Source: JAAZIN01 sp033809435
GTDB lineage: Bacteria > Bacillota > Dethiobacteria > DTU022
DNA: 7,350 nucleotides
Direction: 5' to 3'
Assembly: GCA_033809435.1 (NCBI GenBank)
Contig: JAPXLS010000114.1
Coordinates: 1-7,350 of the forward strand
Position numbers and translations under genes: made by a program. This document shows, in pieces, positions 1-6,881 of the stretch. The stretch's first letter is position 1. The number at the start of each line of letters is the position of its first letter. The notes beneath the pieces were generated by a model. The model was given only the letters and a program-made list of their open reading frames with translations. It made no database searches and had not been told where the DNA came from.

Positions 1-38
1 ATGCATCATTTCTCATTGGTTTGCAGATCCCCTTATAT

Positions 39-53
39 TATACATTATGTATA
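39..53. promoter_or_regulatory. 15-bp palindrome, possible operator
   Basis: TATACATTATGTATA has two perfect 7-base arms around a single central T. It sits in the AT-rich region about 60 bases upstream of the best -10 hexamer. This size and symmetry are typical of sites bound by dimeric helix-turn-helix regulators. The symmetry is seen directly; the regulator is unknown. AT-rich DNA produces such palindromes by chance more often than mixed sequence does. Confidence 0.35.
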
Positions 54-70
54 GGATTATGTTAATATTT

Positions 71-100
71 TTAGCCCTGCTTGATGATGATTAACCCTGC
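71..100 (+). repeat. Two direct repeats, 20-bp phasing
   Basis: TTAGCCCTGC (71-80) and TTAACCCTGC (91-100) match at 9 of 10 bases and start exactly 20 bp apart, close to two helical turns, so both copies face the same side of the DNA. The second copy ends 10 bases before the TATAAT at 111-116, where a -35 element would be expected. This arrangement suits an activator or repressor that binds cooperatively. The regulatory role is inferred. Confidence 0.35.
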
Positions 101-110
101 CGGCCTTCTA

Positions 111-116
111 TATAAT
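111..116 (+). promoter_or_regulatory. Candidate promoter -10 hexamer
   Basis: TATAAT is a perfect sigma-70/sigma-A -10 match, upstream of all genes in the cluster. No good -35 box lies at 16-18 bases: TTGATG at 81-86 is 24 bases away, and the sequence at the right distance is poor. If real, the promoter probably depends on an activator, perhaps through the direct repeats at 71-100. Transcription would start near 122-124, giving a leader of roughly 235 bases before the KamB-like gene. Confidence 0.4.
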
Positions 117-139
117 AAAGATGGCTCTACTGTGGCGCG

Positions 140-340
140 GTGGCGAAACCCAAAACAATATCGTTCATCGCAATGGTCATAATTGCTCTGGCGGCATACA
201 TCGCACTACCGATCAAAGAATTTTACCTCCCAGGCGCTGAACTCAAGGGTTTCACCACCGTTTTTTCATCTTTTTTTGTTTATCATCCTTATCCGGGCGA
301 ATATGAAAAGGGAATACCCCGTGTTTTCGTACTATTGTAA
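140..340 (+). CDS. Hypothetical small membrane protein (doubtful)
   Basis: A 66-residue frame opens with GTG. The N-terminus is basic (MAKPK), followed by one hydrophobic segment at about residues 7-24, then a Pro/Tyr/Phe-rich tail ending in three hydrophobic residues. I do not recognise a family. The codons look plausible for a gene, but there is no convincing Shine-Dalgarno before the GTG and no other start in the open frame. It could be a real small membrane protein, the broken N-terminus of a former transporter, or chance within the leader of the gene at 360. The stop is 19 bases before that gene, so co-transcription would be expected. There are few lysine codons, so it does not look like a lysine-sensing attenuator peptide. 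Confidence 0.3.
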   Translation: MAKPKTISFIAMVIIALAAYIALPIKEFYLPGAELKGFTTVFSSFFVYHPYPGEYEKGIPRVFVLL

Positions 341-359
341 AGATTAAGGTGGAAAAGCG

Positions 360-1415
360 ATGCTTGACCTTTTTCAACTTGTTCGTTTCAAAGAAGCCGG
401 AGCGCTGGCCATAGTAGGGATGACCAAGAATGTGGGTAAAACGGTTACCCTGAACTATCTTGTAGAACGCTTTGCTTGCAGCGGAGTTGCTCTGGGCCTG
501 GTTTCGGCCGGTTATGACGGGGAGCGTTTCGACCGTTTAACATTGAAAGAGAAACCGCGGATCTACGCTCCGGTTGGAGCTGTCGTTGCTACTGCGGAAG
601 CCTGTTTTGAAGCGGCGGAGGCGACGCTGGATTTACTCTTGAAGAGCCCTTTTGCCACCCCTATGGGTGAGGTTTGTATAGGCCGGGTGAAGGAAGCAGG
701 TTTAATTGAACTGGCCGGGCCCGGCAGTGCCGCGGCGCTCCGGGCGCTTATCGAACAGATGAAGGCACAGGGAGCAGTTCAGGTCCTGGTAGACGGAGCC
801 ATAAACCGGATTGCCTCGGCTTCACCCTTCGTTACCGGAGCAACCATCCTTGCTACCGGCGCTTCTGTCGGACCGCTGCTTGACGATGTCATTCGCAAAA
901 CAATTTTTCGCTGTCATGTACTGGAAACCCCTGCTGTTGAGGATAGGCTGCTTCTCGAGGCGGCCCGGCAGGCCCTGAACCGCGGTGAGGCTGCCTTGCT
1001 GCAGAAGAGAGAGGGCTGCTGGGAGGCGGAAATCCTGCATGCCCCCATCCCGCTCCTGGCCGGGGCACAGCTGCGCAGGCGATACCGCCGGGATACTGCG
1101 GCAGTGGTCCTGGGCGGCGCCCTTGTTGACGGGATGCTTCTGGAGATGGGCAAGGTTTCGCTGCCGCCGCCCCTGGTGATCATCCGTGATGCCACCAGGA
1201 ATTTCGCAACCGAGGAGGTCTATACCCGGTACCTGCAGCGGGGCGGTGAAATCAGGGTCATGCAGGCGATCAATTTGCCGGCTATTACCGTCAACCCCAC
1301 CGATCCTGCCGGGGCCGGTTATGAGCCCCTGGATTTTCTAAGAAGAATTGCTGCTGCGCTGGCGCCCAGGCCTGTTTTCGACCTGGTTCTTGAAGGGAGC
1401 GCCGTGGCTACATGA
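360..1415 (+). CDS. kamB: KamB-like P-loop protein, probable lysine 5,6-aminomutase reactivase subunit
   Basis: This is a 351-residue soluble protein. Near the N-terminus GMTKNVGKT (residues 20-28) is a nucleotide-binding loop with the same spacing as the dethiobiotin-synthetase type GTDTxVGKT. Further stretches that look like the family of proteins next to lysine mutase genes are VDGAINR and ATILATGASVG in the middle, and LPAITVNP near the C-terminus. The recognition is from memory of the family, not a search. KamB is thought to work with KamC to restore lysine 5,6-aminomutase after its adenosylcobalamin or radical chemistry fails; no reaction can be read from this sequence. The ATG at 360 follows AAGGTGG (346-352) at good spacing, and the gene ends 42 bases before kamD. 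A KamC (MutS-like ATPase) gene, which normally lies between kamB and kamD, is missing here. The function is less certain than the family link. Confidence 0.6.
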   Translation: MLDLFQLVRFKEAGALAIVGMTKNVGKTVTLNYLVERFACSGVALGLVSAGYDGERFDRLTLKEKPRIYAPVGAVVATAEACFEAAEATLDLLLKSPFATPMGEVCIGRVKEAGLIELAGPGSAAALRALIEQMKAQGAVQVLVDGAINRIASASPFVTGATILATGASVGPLLDDVIRKTIFRCHVLETPAVEDRLLLEAARQALNRGEAALLQKREGCWEAEILHAPIPLLAGAQLRRRYRRDTAAVVLGGALVDGMLLEMGKVSLPPPLVIIRDATRNFATEEVYTRYLQRGGEIRVMQAINLPAITVNPTDPAGAGYEPLDFLRRIAAALAPRPVFDLVLEGSAVAT

Positions 1416-1457
1416 TATACCCCAGATTTGAACCTACATCGAAGGAGGACTGATTGT

Positions 1458-3038
1458 ATGGATAGCAAGCTGAATCTGGATCGGAAAACCATTGACAGGG
1501 CCAGGGAAACAGCCGCCCGCATTGCCGATGATCTGCACGGATGGATCAATCGTTACACCACTACAACGATTGAACGGGCCGTGGCACGGCTGCTCGGTGT
1601 GGATGGTGTTGATGCGGCAGGAGTGCCGCTGCCCAATGTACTTGTGGATAGATTGCATGAAAAAAAACTTCTGGGTCACGGTTTGCTGGCCTGGCTTGCC
1701 AGAGCCATTCTGGTCACCGGCAAAAGCGCACCGGAGATCGCTGCAGATGTCGGAGAGGGAAAACTTGATGTTCTGTCCATTCCTTCGCTGCCTGAAGAAA
1801 AATGGCGCGAGAGAGGCGACGCCCTGGCAGCCGAGGCGGTGGAAAGGATTGTCTTCCGACGGGGAGAGCGGGAACGGATGATGGCTGACGCAGCTCCGGA
1901 TCGTCAGCCGCTGCTCTATGTTATTGTGGCCACGGGCAACATCTACGAGGACGCTGTCCAGGCCAAAGCCGCGGCGCTGCAGGGAGCCGACATTATCGCC
2001 GTCATCCGCCATACCGGGCAAAGCCTGCTGGATTATGTCCCCTATGGTCCCACCACCGAGGGATTCGGCGGGACCTATGCCACGCAGGAAAATTTCCGTA
2101 TTGTTCGCCGCTCCCTTGACGAAGCCGTTCAGGAGACGGGCCGCTACATCCGGCTGGTGAACTACTGTTCCGGACTCTGCATGCCCGAAATTGCGGCCAT
2201 GGGCGCGCTGGAACGGCTCGATATGATGCTCAACGATGCCATGTACGGCATCCTTTTCCGGGACATCAATATGCGCCGCACCATCATTGACCAGCATTTT
2301 TCGCGGATGATCAATGGTTTTGCCGGAATTACGATCAATACCGGTGAAGACAACTACCTGACTACCGCCGACGCTTTTGAAAAGGGCTACACGGTGATTG
2401 CATCTCAGTTCATGAATGAGCAGCTGGCGCTGCGCTCCGGGTTGAAGGAGGAGCAGATGGGGCTGGGCCATGCCTTTGAGATTGATCCGGCTCTGGAAGA
2501 CGGACTGCTCATGGAAATCGCCCAGGCGCAGCTCTGCCGCGAACTGTTCCCCCGCTCGCCCTTGAAGTATATGCCTCCCACGAAGCATGTGACGGGCGAT
2601 ATCTTCAGTTCCTACCTGATCAACGGAATGTTCAACCTTGTTTCCATCCTGACGGGACAGGGAATCCAGCTTCTGGGCATGCTTACCGAGGCTCTCCATA
2701 CGCCCTTCATCAGTGATCGCTATCTGGCCATTAAAAATGCAGGTTATATTTTCAACAACGCCCGCCATCTTGGCGAGGAGATAACGTTCAAAAAAGAGGG
2801 GCGTATCCAGACCCGCGCTGCTGCACTTCTGGATCAGGCCTGCGCGCTGTTGCAGGAGATCGAGCAGATCGGCCTGGAAGAGGCCCTGGAACGGGGGCTT
2901 TTTGCCGACATCAAACGCAGCCGGGAGGGTGGCAAAGGCAAGGACGGGGTGGTGGCCAGGGAAAAGGATTACTACAACCCCTTCCCAGCCTTGTTTCTGC
3001 AGGGTTCCGCGAAAAAAGATGATGGGAGGGGCTGCTGA
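1458..3038 (+). CDS. kamD: Lysine 5,6-aminomutase alpha subunit
   Basis: This is the large, PLP-binding TIM-barrel subunit of the adenosylcobalamin- and PLP-dependent mutase that converts D-lysine to 2,5-diaminohexanoate, or L-beta-lysine to 3,5-diaminohexanoate, in lysine fermentation. The 526 residues compare with about 516 in Clostridium sticklandii KamD and look closely similar along their length. The residues I recall as contacting PLP or substrate appear at the same numbers: Arg184, Ser189, Ser238 (NYCSGL), Tyr263, Arg268 and Asp298. Other landmarks are VIVATGNIYED, YVPYGPTTEGFGGTYATQ and LGHAFE. The C-terminus carries roughly ten extra polar residues after the conserved YYNPF. I chose ATG 1458 because AGGAGG (1443-1448) lies 9 bases upstream and the protein then starts MDSKLNLD, as in relatives. 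A TTG at 1428 in the same frame would add ten unconserved residues and place the ribosome binding site inside the gene. The stop overlaps the kamE start. Confidence 0.97.
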   Translation: MDSKLNLDRKTIDRARETAARIADDLHGWINRYTTTTIERAVARLLGVDGVDAAGVPLPNVLVDRLHEKKLLGHGLLAWLARAILVTGKSAPEIAADVGEGKLDVLSIPSLPEEKWRERGDALAAEAVERIVFRRGERERMMADAAPDRQPLLYVIVATGNIYEDAVQAKAAALQGADIIAVIRHTGQSLLDYVPYGPTTEGFGGTYATQENFRIVRRSLDEAVQETGRYIRLVNYCSGLCMPEIAAMGALERLDMMLNDAMYGILFRDINMRRTIIDQHFSRMINGFAGITINTGEDNYLTTADAFEKGYTVIASQFMNEQLALRSGLKEEQMGLGHAFEIDPALEDGLLMEIAQAQLCRELFPRSPLKYMPPTKHVTGDIFSSYLINGMFNLVSILTGQGIQLLGMLTEALHTPFISDRYLAIKNAGYIFNNARHLGEEITFKKEGRIQTRAAALLDQACALLQEIEQIGLEEALERGLFADIKRSREGGKGKDGVVAREKDYYNPFPALFLQGSAKKDDGRGC

Positions 3039-3778
3039 TGGATCACGATCTCAGCAAGGTAAAAGCATATGGTGATACGCTCAATGATGGAGCAGTCCAG
3101 CTGAGCTTCACCCTGCCTGTTCCGGCGGGCGATGAAGCACGTGAAGCCGCCAGACAGCTGGCCTTGAAGATGGGTCTGGAGACTCCTTCAGTTACCGAGA
3201 TGGCCGATCTGGGCGCAGGCTTCAGTTTCTTTGTAGTTTATGGCCGTGCAGCGCATACGGTTGACTATGCGGCAATCAAAATCCCGAAGCGGGAACATGA
3301 ATCAATGAGTTTTGAAGAAGTAAATGCCTTTGCCCGGGCGCAGCTAAAAAGGAAAGTTGTTGTTGTTGCCGCCTGCACCGGCACCGATGCGCATACCGTA
3401 GGCATCGATGCAATTGTAAATATGAAAGGATATGCCGGTGAGTACGGACTGGAGCGTTATCCTGAATTCGAAGCCTACAATCTGGGCAGCCAGGTCCCCA
3501 ATGCCGAACTGCTGGGCAGGGCCGCCGAATGCGGGGCTGATGCAATTCTTGTTTCCCAGGTTGTCACCCAGAAAAATGTGCATCTCGAGAATCTGACTGA
3601 ACTGGTGGAGCTGGCCGAGGCGGAAGGGATGCGCGACAAGGTGCTGTTAATTGCCGGAGGGCCGCGCATTTCTCACGAACTGGCCATTGAACTGGGATAC
3701 GATGCCGGCTTTGGGCCGGGAACTCTTCCGAATGATGTGGCTTCCTTTATTGTTATGGAACTGGCCCGCAGGAAATAA
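3038..3778 (+). CDS. kamE: Lysine 5,6-aminomutase beta subunit (B12-binding)
   Basis: This is the small subunit of lysine 5,6-aminomutase, carrying a Rossmann-like cobalamin-binding domain. The base-off/His-on motif DxHxxG is present as DAHTVG, with His119 as the expected lower ligand to cobalt. Eleven residues on, Lys130 in NMKGYAG matches the lysine that forms the Schiff base with PLP (His133 and Lys144 in the C. sticklandii enzyme). Later B12-fold elements are LVSQ (171-174) and AGGPR (206-210). The N-terminal domain (about 1-100) is the dimerisation and arm region. At 246 residues it is about 14 shorter at the N-terminus than the C. sticklandii protein, judging from the residue offset. 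The ATG shares its A with the kamD stop (TGATG), and GGAGG at 3025-3029 precedes it, so the two subunits are probably translationally coupled to give equal amounts. Confidence 0.97.
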   Translation: MDHDLSKVKAYGDTLNDGAVQLSFTLPVPAGDEAREAARQLALKMGLETPSVTEMADLGAGFSFFVVYGRAAHTVDYAAIKIPKREHESMSFEEVNAFARAQLKRKVVVVAACTGTDAHTVGIDAIVNMKGYAGEYGLERYPEFEAYNLGSQVPNAELLGRAAECGADAILVSQVVTQKNVHLENLTELVELAEAEGMRDKVLLIAGGPRISHELAIELGYDAGFGPGTLPNDVASFIVMELARRK

Positions 3779-3964
3779 TGCAAAAACACAGCATGCTGTA
3801 GCCCGGGCAAGGGTGGTAGCGTCATCCCGGGAAGAAAAAGCTGACTTATGGGCATGTACGGCAACAGCTGTTATTCCGGGCGCGGCGAGGGGTATCAGGC
3901 TTTCATGCTGCACCTTTGCGGAGGACAAAGCCGCGAAGAGCGCTCTTTTTGGAAAGGACGATCT

Positions 3965-4906
3965 ATGGAGCAGGTAAGCATAAAAAAGATGATTGTTTCG
4001 GACATTTCACTTTTTTTTGTGGCGGTGTTCTGGGGCTCGAATTTTGTGATCATGAAAGAGGCCCTGAATCAAATAAAACCCTTTGCTTACCTGGGGCTCA
4101 GGTTCACGCTGGCCGGGTTGATCATGCTGGCCCTCTTCTGGAAGAGGATTGCCCGGAGCAAAGCCGGTGATTTCAAAGCCGGCTTCCTGCTGGGCTTTCT
4201 TCTTTTTGCCGGTTTCGCTGTCCAGACAGTGGCTTTGCTGGTCACCACACCGGCCAAGTCCGGATTCATCACCGGCACTAGCGTGGTTATCGTTCCCTTC
4301 CTCTATACCTTTATCAGCAGGGCATGGCCGCGCTGGTCCGTGTTTGCCGGCGCCTTTCTGGCTCTGGGAGGGCTTTTCCTGCTTTCATTCGAGGGAGCAG
4401 GAAAGGGAGCCTGGCTTCTGCAGCAGGGTGATGTTTTAACCTTCGCCGGTGCCTTTCTCTTTGCAGCCCATGTTGTATTTCTGGGTGTCTATGCCCCCCG
4501 CAGCGATCCCATTGTTCTGGCTACCCTGCAGATGCTCTTTGCCGGCTTTTTTAATTTTGCCGTTGCTTTCATCGCCGAGCCGCTGGAAGGGCTTTTTGTT
4601 CACTCGCTGCCCATCTGGGGGGCCATTTTCTATGGAATCGTATTTTGCACCATCGGGGCTTTTGTAACCCAGACCGCGGCGCAGCGCTTTACGCCGCCCA
4701 CCCATGCGGCGCTCATCCTGAGTCTGGAGGCGGTTTTCGCCGGCTTGTTTTCTTACCTGTTCTGGGATGAGCTCTTCAGCGTGAAAAAGCTTTGCGGCGC
4801 CCTGTTGATATTTGCGGGGATCCTGATTACTGAAATGCAGCCTTTTATCGAGGCTCGCACCAAAAAGTACAGCAATGCTGTTCTGCCGGTTGATCCGGCA
4901 GACTAG
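3965..4906 (+). CDS. EamA/DMT-family transporter, 10 transmembrane helices
   Basis: This is a 313-residue inner-membrane protein of the drug/metabolite transporter superfamily, made of two EamA halves of about five helices each. Landmarks are WGSNFVIMKEA in helix 1, TTPAKSGFITGTSVV closing the first half, and SLEAVFAGLFSYLFWDE near the end, which matches the usual LEPVFA...GE signature. Members export or import amino acids, sugars or other small metabolites; the substrate cannot be read from sequence. Lying between the lysine mutase and a CoA-transferase, it could carry lysine or a fermentation product, which is inference. I chose ATG 3965 because GGAAAGGA (3951-3958) precedes it and the protein then begins MEQVSIKK just before the first helix. 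An in-frame ATG at 3848 would add 39 residues rich in Cys, Gly and Arg with no membrane-protein character. The 186-base gap from kamE allows separate control. Confidence 0.88.
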   Translation: MEQVSIKKMIVSDISLFFVAVFWGSNFVIMKEALNQIKPFAYLGLRFTLAGLIMLALFWKRIARSKAGDFKAGFLLGFLLFAGFAVQTVALLVTTPAKSGFITGTSVVIVPFLYTFISRAWPRWSVFAGAFLALGGLFLLSFEGAGKGAWLLQQGDVLTFAGAFLFAAHVVFLGVYAPRSDPIVLATLQMLFAGFFNFAVAFIAEPLEGLFVHSLPIWGAIFYGIVFCTIGAFVTQTAAQRFTPPTHAALILSLEAVFAGLFSYLFWDELFSVKKLCGALLIFAGILITEMQPFIEARTKKYSNAVLPVDPAD

Positions 4907-5013
4907 GCTGTTCTGTTTGCACATGCCAGGGAGGTGGCGCCTGCTTTTTACGAAAAAGATATTACAGCACCTGTCCTAAAAATTACTGTTGAAAATGTGG
5001 AAGGAGGTCGTTG

Positions 5014-6039
5014 ATGTTGAAACAGCAGGATTTTGCTTTGAAGGAAGAGCGACACGTTGTTTACAGGCCCGCAGGCCGCAGGAAGCTTTTTATGAACCCT
5101 GATGCAGACGAAGCCAGGAAATTTTTCAAGGAGAAAACTCGCAAACTTGTTGACAAGACCACCACGCTTCCCGAAGCCATATCGCGCCTGGTGCAGGACG
5201 GAGATTATATTGCCTGCGGGGGTTTTGGAACAAGCCGGATTTCCACGGCGGCCATACATGAAATCATGCGCCAGCGCAAGAAAAACCTCGGTTTTTCAGC
5301 CCATGCAGCCACACATGATTTCCAGCTTCTGGTGAATGGGCAGTGCATTGATCGCTGCGATGTTGCTTATATAGTGGGACTTGAGGCGCGGGGTCTGTCC
5401 AAGCGCGCCCGCCAGGCCGTGGAGGAGGGCGAAGTGGAGCTTACCGAGTGGACCAATGCCGCCCTGTCATGGCGTTACCGGGCCGCCTCCATGGGGATAT
5501 CTTTTATCCCTGCTCGCTGCATGATGGGCACGGATACCATTGCCTACAGCGCGGCTGTGGAGATGGATTGCCCCTATACAGGGAAAAAATACGTGGCCCT
5601 TCCTGCGCTTTACCCTGATGTGGGCACGATTCATGTGCATCGCGCGGATATCTATGGAAACTGCCAGATTGACGGTCTCATGGTTTCCGATTGGGAGATG
5701 GCCCGGGCAGCCAGGCGGCTGATCATAACTACCGAGAAATTGATACCCAATGCCGAGATCCGCCGCGAACCCCAGCGGACAGTAATTCCCTACTATCTGG
5801 TTGACGCCGTAGTCGAGGTGCCGTACGGCTCCTATCCGGCAAATATGCCTTACCAGTATTACAGCGATGAAGAGCATTTGCAGGAATGGCTCCGCGCAGA
5901 ACAGGATCCGGAAACGCTGAAGCAGTTTCTGGAGCGCAACATTTACGGGGTCAAGGATTTCTGGGAGTATTTGAATCTTAACGGCGGCCTGGCCCGCCTG
6001 GATGAGCTGCGCCGCCAGGAAAACCTTCTGGTCAAGTAA
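5014..6039 (+). CDS. Glutaconate-CoA-transferase-like, subunit A
   Basis: This is the alpha subunit of a family I (GctA/GctB-type) CoA-transferase, which moves CoA between an acyl-CoA and a free acid. The similarity to Acidaminococcus GctA runs from TLPEAISRLVQDGD (about 51-64) through the GGFG loop (69-72), ALPALYPDVGTIHVHRAD and EEIRRDP-like IRREP, to the C-terminal DFWEYLNLNGG. At 341 residues it is about 20 longer than GctA, because some 45 residues precede the first family motif. ATG 5014 has AAGGAGGT (5001-5008) at ideal spacing. An internal ATG at 5092 (MNPDADEARKFF) is a possible alternative with a weaker AGGAAG site, and would give a length nearer the family's. The true substrate is unknown. 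In this setting the acids of lysine breakdown, or butyrate and acetate, are candidates. Related pairs (IpdAB) act as CoA-ester ring-opening hydrolases, so transferase activity is likely but not proven. Confidence 0.85.
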   Translation: MLKQQDFALKEERHVVYRPAGRRKLFMNPDADEARKFFKEKTRKLVDKTTTLPEAISRLVQDGDYIACGGFGTSRISTAAIHEIMRQRKKNLGFSAHAATHDFQLLVNGQCIDRCDVAYIVGLEARGLSKRARQAVEEGEVELTEWTNAALSWRYRAASMGISFIPARCMMGTDTIAYSAAVEMDCPYTGKKYVALPALYPDVGTIHVHRADIYGNCQIDGLMVSDWEMARAARRLIITTEKLIPNAEIRREPQRTVIPYYLVDAVVEVPYGSYPANMPYQYYSDEEHLQEWLRAEQDPETLKQFLERNIYGVKDFWEYLNLNGGLARLDELRRQENLLVK

Positions 6040-6102
6040 AGCCGGAAGCCGCCGGCGGGCACCGTGCGGCAGGATGATTGTAATAGAGGGAGGAGAGTAC
6101 AA

Positions 6103-6873
6103 ATGAACTATAACCGGATGGAGCAGATGATCTGTCTTGCTTCCCGTTTTTTGGAGAACAACAGCACTGTTGTCGTGGGCACCGGCGCTCCCTGCGCCGC
6201 TGCAATGCTGGCCCAGAACCTGCACTCGCCCGAACTGATGATCCTGTTCGAGGCCGGCGGGATTGGGCCCTTTTTACCATCCATGCCCATTTCCGTGGGC
6301 GATTCGCGGACTTTTCACCAGGCGCTGGCTGCAAGCAGCATGCCGGAAATTATGGAGAACTGCCAGCGGGGCATGGTTGATTATACATTCCTGGGAGGGG
6401 CCCAGATAGACATGTACGGCAATATCAACTCGACCATGGTCGGCAAGGACTTTGACCATCCCAAGGTCCGGTTTCCCGGCAGCGGGGGAGCCAATGATCT
6501 TGCTTCGTTCTGCTGGCGAATCATGGTCATCACCCCCCAGGACAAACGCCGTTTTACCAATGATATTGACTTTGTGACCACACCCGGTTATCTCACCGGA
6601 AAGGGCGCCCGCGAGGCCGCGGGGCTGCCACCGGGAAGCGGGCCGTACAAGGTAATTACCGACCTCTGCGTCCTGGGGTTTGATGAAGGGAGCAGCCGGA
6701 TGCAGGTGGAGAAGATGCATCCCGGTGTGACCAGGGAACAGATTGCGGAAAACACCGGTTTTGAGCTGCTCTGGTCACCTGATCTGGCCGTGAGCGAGGC
6801 CCCCACGGAAGATGAACTGCGCATTTTGCGGGAAAAGGTGGATCCGTACCGCTACTTTATCGGCCGCAGCTAG
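6103..6873 (+). CDS. Glutaconate-CoA-transferase-like, subunit B (catalytic Glu)
   Basis: This is the beta subunit partner of the gene just upstream, 256 residues against about 266 for GctB. The catalytic glutamate, Glu54 in Acidaminococcus GctB, is Glu50 here in MILFEAGGIGP. This residue takes up CoA as a glutamyl-CoA thioester in family I transferases, so the enzyme is probably active. Other conserved blocks are VVGTGAP (24-30), FLGGAQIDMYGNINST (96-111), FPGSGGANDLASF (124-136) and the C-terminal TGFEL with VDPYRYF. ATG 6103 follows AGGGAGGAG (6087-6095) by 7 bases. An in-frame GTG at 6064 would add 13 residues that run through the ribosome binding site, so I rejected it. The gap from subunit A is 63 bases and contains only a short GC hairpin (6041-6056). 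The two genes are surely one transcription unit. Confidence 0.87.
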   Translation: MNYNRMEQMICLASRFLENNSTVVVGTGAPCAAAMLAQNLHSPELMILFEAGGIGPFLPSMPISVGDSRTFHQALAASSMPEIMENCQRGMVDYTFLGGAQIDMYGNINSTMVGKDFDHPKVRFPGSGGANDLASFCWRIMVITPQDKRRFTNDIDFVTTPGYLTGKGAREAAGLPPGSGPYKVITDLCVLGFDEGSSRMQVEKMHPGVTREQIAENTGFELLWSPDLAVSEAPTEDELRILREKVDPYRYFIGRS

Positions 6874-6881
6874 TTTGCCGT

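Noticed and set aside
255..285. Two runs of T (262-267 and 273-279 approximately) as a terminator or attenuator
   Set aside because: I could find no convincing GC-rich stem immediately upstream, and the runs encode Phe/Val codons in the small ORF.
1434..2768. 444-codon open frame on the minus strand
   Set aside because: It lies entirely antisense to kamD, whose protein is matched residue by residue to a known family. The antisense translation has no recognisable domain and no ribosome binding site; it arises from the GC-rich codon pattern.
3915..3950. Stem TTTGCGG/CCGCGAA with a following T-run before the transporter gene
   Set aside because: The T-run is offset by about six bases from the stem and the stem includes a G-U pair; too weak to annotate as a terminator.
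3848..3964. N-terminal extension of the DMT transporter from an upstream ATG
   Set aside because: The 39 added residues are hydrophilic, Cys/Gly/Arg-rich and unlike any transporter N-terminus, while ATG 3965 has its own ribosome binding site next to the first membrane helix.
4884..4958. Hairpins TGCCGG/CCGGCA (4884-4900) and CTTTTT/AAAAAG (4944-4958) as a terminator after the transporter gene
   Set aside because: The first has no U-run after it and lies inside the coding region; the second is an AT-only stem of six pairs. Neither is strong enough to call a terminator.
5467..6225. 252-codon open frame on the minus strand
   Set aside because: It is antisense to both CoA-transferase genes and the gap between them; its product resembles nothing and follows from the codon bias of the real genes.
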